Positions 1-6,659 of a stretch of DNA of 7,211 nucleotides are shown piece after piece. The notes below the pieces were generated by a model. That model had not been told where the DNA came from. It worked only from the letters and a program-made list of their open reading frames with translations, and did no database searches. This DNA comes from Actinomycetes bacterium. GTDB lineage: Bacteria; Actinomycetota; Actinomycetes; Actinomycetales; Microbacteriaceae. How positions within the stretch are numbered: the stretch's first letter is position 1; each line of letters begins with the position of its first letter. The position numbers were made by a program, and so were the translations under genes. Location of the stretch: NCBI GenBank assembly GCA_023432305.1, contig JAEYUT010000155.1, forward strand, positions 1-7,211, in the 5' to 3' direction.

Positions 1-1204
<1,204 letters not shown>

Positions 1205-1216
1205 CCTTCGAGTGTA
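1205..1216 (-). promoter_or_regulatory. Putative leaderless -10 element of the kinase gene
   Basis: On the minus strand TACACT (1216-1211) fits the actinobacterial -10 pattern TANNNT and is followed by six bases and then the GTG start. Transcription would therefore begin at or next to the start codon, giving a leaderless mRNA. No convincing -35 box is seen 16-18 nt upstream. The purine run GAAGG touches the start codon and is too close to work as a ribosome binding site. Confidence 0.5.
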
Positions 1217-1273
1217 GGAGGGCGGATGCGCCGAACCTGGGTGGGACACGGGTGCGGAGTCGTCCGGCTCCGG

Positions 1274-1291
1274 GAGCTGCTCGGTCAGCTC
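1274..1291 (-). terminator. Weak hairpin across the LysM gene stop codon
   Basis: A 6-bp inverted repeat (GAGCTG / CAGCTC with a 6-nt loop) spans the stop codon of the LysM gene. No T-run follows on the minus strand. It is the only inverted repeat I see at this gene end, so termination before the kinase gene 80 bp downstream is not strongly supported and read-through is possible. Confidence 0.2.
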
Positions 1292-2832
1292 AGCTGCGCG
1301 AGCCATGCCGTCGCGCTCGCCTCCCACTTGGCGTAGGCGTTCGGGAAGGCGGAGATCTGCACCGCCTGCGCCGCCTGCGTGAGGCTCATCGACTGCCAGC
1401 CGGGGATGTCGAGGAGGCCGCGGGTCATGCCCTTGTTGGGGTTGAGCGGGCCGCCGTAGAAGAGGCGAGCGGCGTGCGCTGCGTCGAGGATCTGCTCGGG
1501 CGTGCCCCATCCGGTGCTCGGGCGCTGCTGGAAGAGGCCGAGAGAGTCGCGGTCGCCGTAGTTGATGTTGCGGAGGCTCGACTCCTGCATGGCGGTCGCG
1601 AGGGCGATGATGATGCCGCGCTCCGGGACGCCGAGGTCGCGTCCGATCTGCACGATGATCTGCGCGTTGGCGCGCATCTCGCTCGACATGGGGGTGATTC
1701 CGTCGGAACCGGGGATCGCCGCGACGCCGGGGATCGTGAGCGTGCGGCCCGCGTAGATGATGCTCGTGCGCTGGAGGCCGTTGGCGTCGAGGATCGCCTG
1801 CACGCTCGTGCCGAACTTCGCGGCGATCGACGAGATGGTGTCGCCCGAGACGATGACGTAGGAGGCGCCGGTGGGAGGCCCGACGACCGGGGTCGAGGGC
1901 GGATCATTCGCCTCGACGGGGTTCACCGAGGACACCGGAGTCGTCGCGAGTGTCGTGCCGGGGATGGTGAGGGTGCGCCCGGCGTAGATGATGCTGGAGC
2001 GCTGGAGGCCGTTGGCGTCGAGGATCGCCTGGACGCTCACGCCGAACTTCGCGGCGATGGTCGTGACGGTGTCGCCGGACTTGATGACGTAGGAGCTGCC
2101 GGTCGGTGCGGGCGCGGGGACCGGTGCGGGTGCCGGTGCCGGTGCCGGTGCCGGTGCCGGTGCGGGCGCGGGCGCGGGAGTGACCGACGACACAGGCGCG
2201 GCGGGCAGTGTGCTGCCGGGGATGGCGATCGTCTGTCCGGGGTAGATGATGCTCGAGGCCGAGAGTCCGTTCGCGGAGAGGACCTCGGAGGTCTTCACCC
2301 CGAATCGTGCGGCGATGCCGCTGATCGTGTCGCCCTTGACGATCGTGTAGCGACCGCCTGCGCTGGCGACGGGCGCGGGTGCCGGCGTGGGGGTGACGGC
2401 GGCGTTGGTGAGCTTGAGCACCTGACCGGGGAAGATGAGCGACTTCCATCCGAGGCCGTTGGCGGCGAGGACGCTCGCGGTCGCGAGTCCGTGGCGCGCC
2501 GCGATCGACGAGACGGTGTCGCCCGCCTTGACCGTGTAGGTGGCGGGGACCGCGGGCGCCGACTTCACGGCCGTTGCCGCGACGGCGGTGCGCACCGCGC
2601 TGCCGAGGGCCGCCTTGGGCTTGCTCGCCTTGCGGTCTGCTGCGGAGGCGGTCTGCGTGGGCGCGATTGCGCCCGTGACGGTGAGGGCACCGGCGAGGAC
2701 GATCGGGACGGTCGCCATCATGCCCTTGGACGCGAGGCGTGAACCGTTCGTCTCGGGCTCCGCGACGACGGTGGGCGTGAGCCCTGCGAACACCGCGCGA
2801 GCGCGCTCGCTCGAATTCCCAGCGTCGAACAT
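1285..2832 (-). CDS. Secreted cell-wall protein: four LysM domains plus lytic-transglycosylase-like C-terminus
   Basis: A 515-residue exported protein. A long N-region (1-36) precedes a hydrophobic stretch (about 38-56) and a TASA-A signal-peptidase-like site near residue 65. Four LysM domains, which bind N-acetylglucosamine glycans, lie at about 98-142, 161-205, 247-291 and 324-368; each starts Y-x-[VI]-x-x-GDT and ends in a PGQ- or AGR-type motif. A Pro-Ala linker fills 218-243. The C-terminal 380-515 has the actinobacterial lysozyme/transglycosylase-like signature: ATAMQESSL with the candidate catalytic glutamate E417, then YGDRDSLGLFQQRP and GWGTPEQ. Inferred role: glycan-strand cleavage or remodelling in the wall. 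The ATG at 2832 has AGGA five bases upstream; starting at M38/M39 would remove the charged N-region of the signal peptide. Enzyme activity is inferred from motifs only. Confidence 0.9.
   Translation of the reverse strand: MFDAGNSSERARAVFAGLTPTVVAEPETNGSRLASKGMMATVPIVLAGALTVTGAIAPTQTASAADRKASKPKAALGSAVRTAVAATAVKSAPAVPATYTVKAGDTVSSIAARHGLATASVLAANGLGWKSLIFPGQVLKLTNAAVTPTPAPAPVASAGGRYTIVKGDTISGIAARFGVKTSEVLSANGLSASSIIYPGQTIAIPGSTLPAAPVSSVTPAPAPAPAPAPAPAPAPAPVPAPAPTGSSYVIKSGDTVTTIAAKFGVSVQAILDANGLQRSSIIYAGRTLTIPGTTLATTPVSSVNPVEANDPPSTPVVGPPTGASYVIVSGDTISSIAAKFGTSVQAILDANGLQRTSIIYAGRTLTIPGVAAIPGSDGITPMSSEMRANAQIIVQIGRDLGVPERGIIIALATAMQESSLRNINYGDRDSLGLFQQRPSTGWGTPEQILDAAHAARLFYGGPLNPNKGMTRGLLDIPGWQSMSLTQAAQAVQISAFPNAYAKWEASATAWLAQLS
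1730..2058. repeat. Two near-identical copies of a LysM-coding segment
   Basis: The segments 1730-1827 and 1961-2058, 231 bp apart, are highly similar at the DNA level, including a long identical run in their middle. They encode the second half of LysM4 and LysM3, whose proteins differ by only a few residues. LysM1 and LysM2 are much more divergent. This suggests recent duplication or gene conversion of one LysM module with its linker. Confidence 0.85.
2125..2178. repeat. Hexanucleotide tandem repeat coding a Pro-Ala linker
   Basis: Nine consecutive hexamers: one TGCGGG, five perfect TGCCGG copies (2131-2160), one TGCGGG and two CGCGGG. Read on the minus strand they encode the Ala-Pro alternation between LysM2 and LysM3. 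A gain or loss of units keeps the reading frame, so linker length can vary without breaking the protein. Confidence 0.9.
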
Positions 2833-2864
2833 CGCTGTCCTGCCTTCCCCTCCGGCCTGGAGCG

Positions 2865-2911
2865 TGTCTATGAACCGTCATAAACGTGTCACAGATGTTT
2901 AACAGTGTCAA
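2865..2911 (-). promoter_or_regulatory. Putative promoter region of the LysM gene
   Basis: On the minus strand there is a perfect TTGACA at 2911-2906 and a second -35-like GTGACA at 2892-2887. The second has TAGACA (2870-2865) 16 nt downstream as a -10 candidate, which would give a short leader carrying the ribosome binding site. No good TANNNT element lies at the right distance from the perfect TTGACA. The exact promoter is uncertain. Confidence 0.3.
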
Positions 2912-2952
2912 TCAGTGTGGCTGATGTGATTTGAGTTCACATGTTCGTAACA
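2888..2952 (+). promoter_or_regulatory. Two 11-bp-phased direct-repeat pairs (MtrA-box-like)
   Basis: Read on the plus strand, GTCACA (2888) and TTAACA (2899) start exactly 11 bp apart, and TTCACA (2936) and GTAACA (2947) also start 11 bp apart. All four hexamers fit [GT]T[AC]ACA. One-helical-turn direct repeats of GTAAC-like half-sites are the usual form of binding sites for the actinobacterial response regulator MtrA, which controls cell-wall hydrolase genes. One pair overlaps the putative LysM promoter; the other lies upstream of it and before the Rv2175c-like gene. Regulator identity is inferred. Confidence 0.35.
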
Positions 2953-2986
2953 TTCGGATGCGCGCAAGGCGAGGCCCACCCCGTGG

Positions 2987-2998
2987 CAATCTGGAGGG
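2987..2998 (+). promoter_or_regulatory. Putative leaderless -10 element of the Rv2175c-like gene
   Basis: CAATCT (2987-2992) is a weak -10 match (A at position 2, T at position 6) and ends six bases before the GTG start. The GGAGG at 2993-2997 is only one base from the start codon, too close for normal Shine-Dalgarno pairing, which favours a leaderless reading. Confidence 0.35.
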
Positions 2999-3337
2999 GT
3001 GACCGAAAACGCCGCCGAATGGCTCACCCTCCCCGACGTCGCCGAGCAGATCGGCGAGACGACCAGCCGAGTGCGTCGACTCATCGAAGACCGCCACCTC
3101 CTCGCGGTTCGCGTCGACGGCGTCCTCAAGGTGCCGGCGAGCTTCCTGAAAGACGGCGAGCCGCTCGTGGGGCTTCAGGGCACGCTCGTGCTGCTCGCGG
3201 ACAACCGCTTCAGCGACGAGGAGGCCATGCGCTGGCTCCTCGAGACCGACGACACTCTGGGGGCAGCTCCCATCGACGCGCTCCGCAGCGGACGCAAAGC
3301 GGAGGTGCGGCGGGTCGCCCAGGCCCTCGCCTTCTGA
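2999..3337 (+). CDS. Rv2175c-like winged-helix DNA-binding protein
   Basis: A 112-residue cytoplasmic protein. Residues 8-50 form a winged helix-turn-helix: a LTLPDVAEQIG helix, a TTSRVRRLIEDRHLLAVR recognition helix and wing, then a VDGVLKVPASFL strand. Residues 51-112 form the C-terminal domain typical of this family (LADNRFSDEEAMRWLLE, PIDALRSGRKAEVRRVAQALAF). In M. tuberculosis Rv2175c binds DNA and is a substrate of the adjacent kinase PknL; the targets are not well defined. The GTG at 2999 is the only usable start: reading upstream in frame to the stop at 2948 there is no ATG, GTG or TTG. The protein therefore begins almost directly with the DNA-binding domain and lacks the N-terminal tail of the mycobacterial protein. 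It converges on the polyprenyl synthase gene 33 bp away. Confidence 0.85.
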   Translation: MTENAAEWLTLPDVAEQIGETTSRVRRLIEDRHLLAVRVDGVLKVPASFLKDGEPLVGLQGTLVLLADNRFSDEEAMRWLLETDDTLGAAPIDALRSGRKAEVRRVAQALAF

Positions 3338-3339
3338 GT

Positions 3340-3362
3340 CTCCGCTGCCCGCAGCTGCGGAG
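3340..3362. terminator. Bidirectional hairpin between convergent genes
   Basis: The 33-bp gap between the two convergent stop codons is mostly an inverted repeat: CTCCGC (3340-3345) pairs with GCGGAG (3357-3362), and after a T-T mismatch two further pairs leave a 5-nt loop. There is no T-run on either side, so this would be a U-less terminator serving both strands. Confidence 0.5.
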
Positions 3363-3370
3363 CGGGGGTC

Positions 3371-4501
3371 TCAGGCCTCGCGGCGCGTGACGCGGTCGGC
3401 GAGCTCGGACAGGGCGGTCTTCGCGGAGGGCGCCACGGGGGCCGCCTCGAGCGCCTCGCGCGCGACGCGGGCATTGTGCGCGATGATCCGCTCGACCTGA
3501 TCGGCCGCTCCGCTGTCGCGGATGGTGTTCTGCAGCATCCGAACCTGAGGCTCGTCGAGCGACGCATCGCCCAGGAGCTCGTCGAAGAGTCGGACCGCCG
3601 TGGGGGGCATCTTCTGTCGGGCGAGCCCGATCAGCACTGTGCGCTTGCCCTCGCGCAGGTCATCGCCCGAGGGCTTGCCGGTCACAACGGGATCGCCGAA
3701 GACGCCCAGCATGTCATCGCGCAGCTGGAAGGCCACCCCGAGAGGCAGTCCGAAGTCGCGCATGGCGGCGAGCTGTGCGAGCGAGCCGCCCGCCATCGCC
3801 GCGCCGATCAGCAGCGGGGCCTCGATGCTGTACTTGGCCGACTTGTAGACGATGACGGTGTGGGCGCGGGGCAGCGCCTCGCTGTCGGGGCGCGAGCGCC
3901 ATGAGTCCTCCTCGAGCACGTCGAGGTACTGGCCCACCGTGACCTCGGTGCGCATCCGCGCGAACTCGGCGCGAGCGGCGGCTGCGGCGTCGCGGTCGGC
4001 GAGGGCCGCCACGCCGTCCTGGAAGAGCTCGTCGCTCCAGCTCAGCAGAAGATCTCCCAGAAGGATGGCGGCGGAGGTGCCGAAGCGCGTCGGCGAGCCG
4101 TCCCATCCCTGGCTGCTGTGCAGGTTCGCGAACGCACGGTGCGCTGCCGGGCGGCCGCGCCGTGTGTCGGAGCTGTCGATGATGTCGTCGTGAACGAGCG
4201 CGGCTGCGTGGAACAGCTCGAGCGCCGCGGCCACCGACACGATCGCAGGGAGCTCGACATCCAGGTCGGGGGAGTCGAGATCGGGGAGCGGTCCCTCATT
4301 CGCCGCGATCGCAGCGACGGATCGCCAGCCCCAGTAGCAGAAGAGGGCGCGGAAGCGCTTCCCGCCGGCCAGAAGACCGCGAGCCTCGTCGACGAGCGGC
4401 GCCAGATCGGGGGAGATCTCCGCGAGCGTCGTCGCGTGAGCATCGAGCGCGTCATCGATCCGACGAGCGACCTGATCGACTAACCGCGTACTCCCAGCCA
4501 C
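3371..4501 (-). CDS. idsA: Polyprenyl diphosphate synthase (GGPP or longer chain; IdsA family)
   Basis: A 376-residue trans-isoprenyl diphosphate synthase that condenses isopentenyl diphosphate with allylic diphosphates. It shows GGKRFR (46-51), the first Asp-rich motif VHDDIIDSSDTRRG (103-116), a GDLLL helix (149-153), EVTVGQ (186-191), YKSAKY (219-224) and the second Asp-rich region FQLRDDMLGVFGD (258-270), then GKPSGDDLREGKRT (275-288). In the second motif the last Asp of DDxxD is Gly, common in actinobacterial members. The residues 4 and 5 positions before the first motif are both Ala (100-101), not aromatic, which argues against a farnesyl-only product and for geranylgeranyl or longer chains. 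These would feed menaquinone, carotenoid or lipid-carrier synthesis. The start is GTG at 4501, with a -10-like box 6 nt upstream and no ribosome binding site at normal distance. The gene appears monocistronic. Confidence 0.93.
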   Translation of the reverse strand: MAGSTRLVDQVARRIDDALDAHATTLAEISPDLAPLVDEARGLLAGGKRFRALFCYWGWRSVAAIAANEGPLPDLDSPDLDVELPAIVSVAAALELFHAAALVHDDIIDSSDTRRGRPAAHRAFANLHSSQGWDGSPTRFGTSAAILLGDLLLSWSDELFQDGVAALADRDAAAAARAEFARMRTEVTVGQYLDVLEEDSWRSRPDSEALPRAHTVIVYKSAKYSIEAPLLIGAAMAGGSLAQLAAMRDFGLPLGVAFQLRDDMLGVFGDPVVTGKPSGDDLREGKRTVLIGLARQKMPPTAVRLFDELLGDASLDEPQVRMLQNTIRDSGAADQVERIIAHNARVAREALEAAPVAPSAKTALSELADRVTRREA

Positions 4502-4513
4502 TTCTCTAGCCTA
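4502..4513 (-). promoter_or_regulatory. Putative leaderless -10 element of idsA
   Basis: On the minus strand TAGGCT (4513-4508) fits TANNNT and is followed by AGAGAA and the GTG start. The spacing is exactly 6 nt, as at the kinase and Rv2175c-like genes. This hexamer coincides with the -35 position of the opposing DUF3040 promoter. Confidence 0.5.
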
Positions 4514-4535
4514 CTCAGCCGGGCATGCCTAGAAT
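4507..4535 (+). promoter_or_regulatory. Putative promoter of the DUF3040 gene
   Basis: The -10 TAGAAT (4530-4535) matches the consensus at five of six positions. With a 17-bp spacer the -35 is TAGCCT (4507-4512), a 3/6 match. The predicted start near 4542 gives a leader of about 40 nt. That leader holds a small inverted repeat, CGAGG / CCTCG (4544-4548 and 4556-4560), and a good AAGGAG ribosome binding site six bases before the ATG. Confidence 0.5.
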
Positions 4536-4582
4536 CGACATATCGAGGGGGCCCACCTCGGTGAGGGTCTAAGGAGCACGAC

Positions 4583-4879
4583 ATGCCACTTTCGGAACAG
4601 GAGCAGCGCCTCCTCGATGAGATGGAGCGCAGCCTCTACCACAACGACGCCGACGACGTCACCACGGTCGGGGTGACTCCTGGTCGCGCGAATGCGACGG
4701 CGCTCATCATCGCCGCGCTGGGACTGCTCGCCGGAATCGCCCTCCTCGTTCTCGGCGTCGTCGTGCGCCAGCCGCTCGTCGGCGTTCTCGGCTTCGGACT
4801 CATGTTCGGCGGCGCGGTGTTCGCCCTCGCTCCTCCTCTGCGCTTCCAGGTGCCTGCGCGACCCCGCGTGCACCGCTGA
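4583..4879 (+). CDS. DUF3040 small membrane protein
   Basis: A 98-residue protein starting with the family hallmark MPLSEQEQRLLDEMERSLY. The N-terminal 36 residues are acidic and cytoplasmic. Two membrane helices follow, about 38-61 (ALIIAALGLLAGIALLVLGVVV) and 64-84 (PLVGVLGFGLMFGGAVFALAP), and a short basic tail (RFQVPARPRVHR). DUF3040 proteins are restricted to actinobacteria and often sit just upstream of mraZ; their function is unknown. The start has AAGGAG at ideal spacing. The gene is transcribed toward mraZ but separated from it by a hairpin and an intrinsic terminator, so it is probably not part of the mraZ operon. Confidence 0.88.
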   Translation: MPLSEQEQRLLDEMERSLYHNDADDVTTVGVTPGRANATALIIAALGLLAGIALLVLGVVVRQPLVGVLGFGLMFGGAVFALAPPLRFQVPARPRVHR

Positions 4880-4912
4880 TCTCCGCGGGCGGATCTGCGC
4901 CGCTCGCGAGCT

Positions 4913-4944
4913 GATGAAAGCCGGCCTTCGGGCCGGCTTTCATC
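4913..4944 (+). terminator. 14-bp perfect hairpin with TTCG loop after the DUF3040 gene
   Basis: The arms 4913-4926 and 4931-4944 are perfectly complementary around a TTCG tetraloop, 34 nt after the DUF3040 stop codon. The stem begins GATGAAAG and ends CTTTCATC. No T-run follows directly; a CTTTTT appears only about 14 nt later. It is likely a terminator or an RNA 3'-end stabiliser. Confidence 0.7.
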
Positions 4945-5020
4945 GTCTCTGCTGCCCTTTTTCGGCTCTGGGCGAGGGCGTTCCTCCCTGAGTGAGCCAG
5001 ATCTGCCCGGATTCCGGCAT

Positions 5021-5041
5021 TTTCCCTCCACTTCCCTCCAC
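5021..5041 (-). promoter_or_regulatory. Distal MraZ-box-like array, minus orientation
   Basis: On the minus strand the 10-mer GTGGAGGGAA occurs twice in perfect tandem (5041-5032 and 5031-5022). It matches the GTGG-led 10-bp repeats at the mraZ promoter but points the opposite way. Bases 5026-5042 and 5112-5128 form a 17-bp inverted repeat with one mismatch. Confidence 0.6.
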
Positions 5042-5047
5042 CCTTGC

Positions 5048-5074
5048 GAGGCCCGTTATGACGGGCCTCTTTTT
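5048..5074 (+). terminator. Intrinsic terminator upstream of mraZ
   Basis: A perfect 9-bp GC-rich stem (5048-5056 with 5061-5069, loop TATG) is followed by five T residues (5070-5074). It acts on rightward transcription. It is 168 nt after the DUF3040 stop, downstream of the first hairpin, and lies between the two GTGG arrays, so it insulates the mraZ operon from upstream transcription. Confidence 0.85.
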
Positions 5075-5105
5075 GCATTTTGGGGCCGAAAGTCGCCCAG
5101 ATGTG

Positions 5106-5134
5106 TTGTTTGGTGGTGGGAAGTGGAGTAAAGT
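5106..5134 (+). promoter_or_regulatory. Putative mraZ operon promoter
   Basis: TTGTTT (5106-5111), a 17-bp spacer and TAAAGT (5129-5134, fitting TANNNT) make a plausible housekeeping promoter with a start near 5141. The leader would be about 34 nt and carries AGGGGG six bases before the mraZ ATG. The -10 box is inside the GTGG repeat array, which fits autorepression by MraZ. Confidence 0.55.
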
Positions 5135-5142
5135 GGAGGATA
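5113..5142 (+). promoter_or_regulatory. MraZ-box array (three 10-bp GTGG repeats)
   Basis: Three consecutive 10-mers begin with GTGG at 5113, 5123 and 5133: GTGGTGGGAA, GTGGAGTAAA and GTGGAGGATA. Direct repeats with a GTGG or TGGG core phased about one helical turn upstream of mraZ are the known binding sites of MraZ in several bacteria, so this is the likely autoregulatory operator. Confidence 0.75.
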
Positions 5143-5174
5143 CCTGGACCTGGCCGGAGCGAAGGGGGTCGAAC

Positions 5175-5606
5175 ATGCTTCTCGGTACGTTCGCGCCCAA
5201 GCTCGACGACAAAGGGCGGATCATCCTTCCCGCGAAGTTCATGGACGACTTCGAGGAGGGCGTGGTCATGACCCGCGGGCAGGAGCGCTGCATCTACGTA
5301 TTCAGCGAGAAGGAGTTCGCGGAACTGCACGAGCGCGCCCGGCAGGCGCCCGTCACCGGCAAGAAGGGCCGCGACTTCCTCCGACTGCTCCTGAGCGGCG
5401 CGGCCCAGGAAGTCCCCGACAAGCAGCACCGGGTCACCATCCCGCCGCTGCTGCGCGAGTATGCCGGCCTCGGCCGGGAGCTCACCGTCATCGGAACGGG
5501 CAACCGCGCCGAGATCTGGGACACCGCCGCCTGGAACGCCTACTACGAAGCCACCGAAGCCGACTTCGCCGACACCGATGAGGAGGTGATCGCGGGCCTC
5601 TTCTGA
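5175..5606 (+). CDS. mraZ: MraZ transcriptional regulator of the dcw operon
   Basis: A 143-residue MraZ, the normal length for the family. It has two SpoVT/AbrB-like halves. The first begins [19 protein letters not shown] with the DxKGR DNA-binding motif at 11-15. The second has [10 protein letters not shown] at 82-91, where the usual Gly of D-x-Q-G-R is His. The C-terminus ([14 protein letters not shown]) is typical. MraZ forms ring-shaped oligomers, binds GTGG/TGGG repeats and represses its own operon. The ATG at 5175 is fixed by the conserved MxLG start and by the AGGGGG six bases upstream; longer in-frame upstream starts would run through the operator and terminator. It is the first gene of the operon with rsmH and ftsL. 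Confidence 0.96.
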   Translation: MLLGTFAPKLDDKGRIILPAKFMDDFEEGVVMTRGQERCIYVFSEKEFAELHERARQAPVTGKKGRDFLRLLLSGAAQEVPDKQHRVTIPPLLREYAGLGRELTVIGTGNRAEIWDTAAWNAYYEATEADFADTDEEVIAGLF

Positions 5607-5635
5607 CCTCGCGGATGCGACCCTCAGCCGCACTC

Positions 5636-5661
5636 CCGGACATCACTTCCCCGGTGTCCGG
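5636..5661 (+). other. Hairpin in the mraZ-rsmH gap
   Basis: In the 102-nt gap, bases 5636-5644 pair with 5653-5661 (nine pairs including one G-T wobble, 8-nt loop). No T-run follows, so it is unlikely to be a strong terminator. It could be a processing or stability element, or a partial attenuator within the operon. Confidence 0.4.
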
Positions 5662-5708
5662 AAGCGGCGGATGGGGATCGGATCCGCGGGGATCACGCCC
5701 CCGAAGCC

Positions 5709-6659
5709 ATGAACGATCAGCTCCACATCCCCGTCATGCTCGAGCGCTGCATCGAGCTGCTCGCGCCCGCCCTCCAGGCCCCCGGCGCTGTCGTCGTCGA
5801 CGCGACGCTCGGCCTCGGCGGGCACTCGGAGGCGCTCCTCGAGCGCTTCCCTGAGGTCCAGCTCGTCGGACTCGACCGTGATCGCCACGCGCTCGCGCTG
5901 GCGTCCGAGCGTCTCGCCCGCTTCGGGGACCGCTTCCACCCGGTGCACACCGTGTACGACAAGCTGCCCGCCGCGCTCGACTCGCTCGGATTCGACGGCA
6001 TCGACGGGATCCTCTTCGACCTCGGCGTCTCCTCGATGCAGCTCGACCAGGCTGAGCGCGGGTTCTCGTACTCGCAGGACGCCCCGCTCGACATGCGCAT
6101 GGACGACACCGCGCCGCTCACCGCTCGGCAGATCATCGCCGAGTACGACGAGGCGTCGCTCCGCCGCATCTTCTGGGAGTACGGCGACGAGAAGCTCGCC
6201 CCGCGCTACGCCAAGCGCATCGTCGAAGCGCGCCAGCAGGCGCCCATCGAGACCTCCGCCCAGCTCGTGGCGATCATCGATGCCGCCACGCCGGCGGCGG
6301 CCCGGCGCGCGGGCCACCAGTCCAAGCGCGTCTTCCAGGCTCTCCGCATCGAGGTGAACCAGGAGCTCGCCGTGCTCGAGCGGGCCATTCCCGCCGCCGT
6401 CGACGCCCTTCACGTGGGAGGACGCATCGTCGTCATGTCCTACCAGTCGCTCGAGGACCGCATCGTGAAGCGCGTCCTGCAGGCCCGCTCCACGTCGACT
6501 GCTCCTCGGGGCCTGCCCGTGGAGCTGCCCGAGCACGCCCCTGAGCTCAAGCTCCTCGTGCGCGGCGCCGAGCTCGCCGACGACGACGAGCGCGCCCGGA
6601 ACCCCCGATCCGCCCCCGTGCGCCTGCGCGCTGCCGAACGAATCAAGGAAAGCGCATGA
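5709..6659 (+). CDS. rsmH: 16S rRNA (cytosine(1402)-N(4))-methyltransferase RsmH
   Basis: A 316-residue SAM-dependent enzyme (formerly MraW) that N4-methylates C1402 in the ribosomal P site. Motifs in order: HIPVML near the start (6-11), the SAM-binding [10 protein letters not shown] (31-40), LDRD (55-58), [12 protein letters not shown] (102-113), RGFSY (117-121), PLDMRMD (126-132), [19 protein letters not shown] (202-220), [12 protein letters not shown] (243-254) and [14 protein letters not shown] near the end. The length is normal. The ATG at 5709 puts the HxPV motif at residue 6, as expected. No Shine-Dalgarno sequence is visible 5-12 nt upstream, so translation may be inefficient or depend on structure in the 102-nt gap after mraZ. 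The stop overlaps the next start as ATGA. Confidence 0.97.
   Translation: MNDQLHIPVMLERCIELLAPALQAPGAVVVDATLGLGGHSEALLERFPEVQLVGLDRDRHALALASERLARFGDRFHPVHTVYDKLPAALDSLGFDGIDGILFDLGVSSMQLDQAERGFSYSQDAPLDMRMDDTAPLTARQIIAEYDEASLRRIFWEYGDEKLAPRYAKRIVEARQQAPIETSAQLVAIIDAATPAAARRAGHQSKRVFQALRIEVNQELAVLERAIPAAVDALHVGGRIVVMSYQSLEDRIVKRVLQARSTSTAPRGLPVELPEHAPELKLLVRGAELADDDERARNPRSAPVRLRAAERIKESA

Larger units (their letters stand above)
4880..5174. other. Gene-free regulatory block before mraZ
   Basis: This 295-nt stretch holds the TTCG hairpin, the distal GTGG array, the terminator, the promoter and the proximal GTGG array. Between 4945 and 5056 there is no TA dinucleotide on the plus strand, so no TANNNT -10 box is available there for a small RNA. 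No credible coding sequence was seen. Confidence 0.7.

Noticed and set aside
1252..2742. Long antisense open frame (496 codons) opposite the LysM gene
   Set aside because: The composition is Gly/Arg/Asp-rich with no domain, and its repeats mirror the LysM and Pro-Ala coding repeats of the real gene.
2925..2941. CRP/GlxR-like palindrome TGTGA-N7-TCACA
   Set aside because: The spacer is 7 nt whereas CRP-family sites need 6; part of it is better explained by the 11-bp direct repeats.
2833..2960. ydaO-type c-di-AMP riboswitch before the LysM gene, as found before some actinobacterial wall hydrolase genes
   Set aside because: The leader from the likely promoter to the start codon is too short and lacks the conserved core of that riboswitch.
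4945..5074. Small RNA gene ending at the terminator before mraZ
   Set aside because: No TA dinucleotide occurs on the plus strand from 4945 to 5056, so no -10 box is visible; the terminator is better seen as insulation of the mraZ operon.
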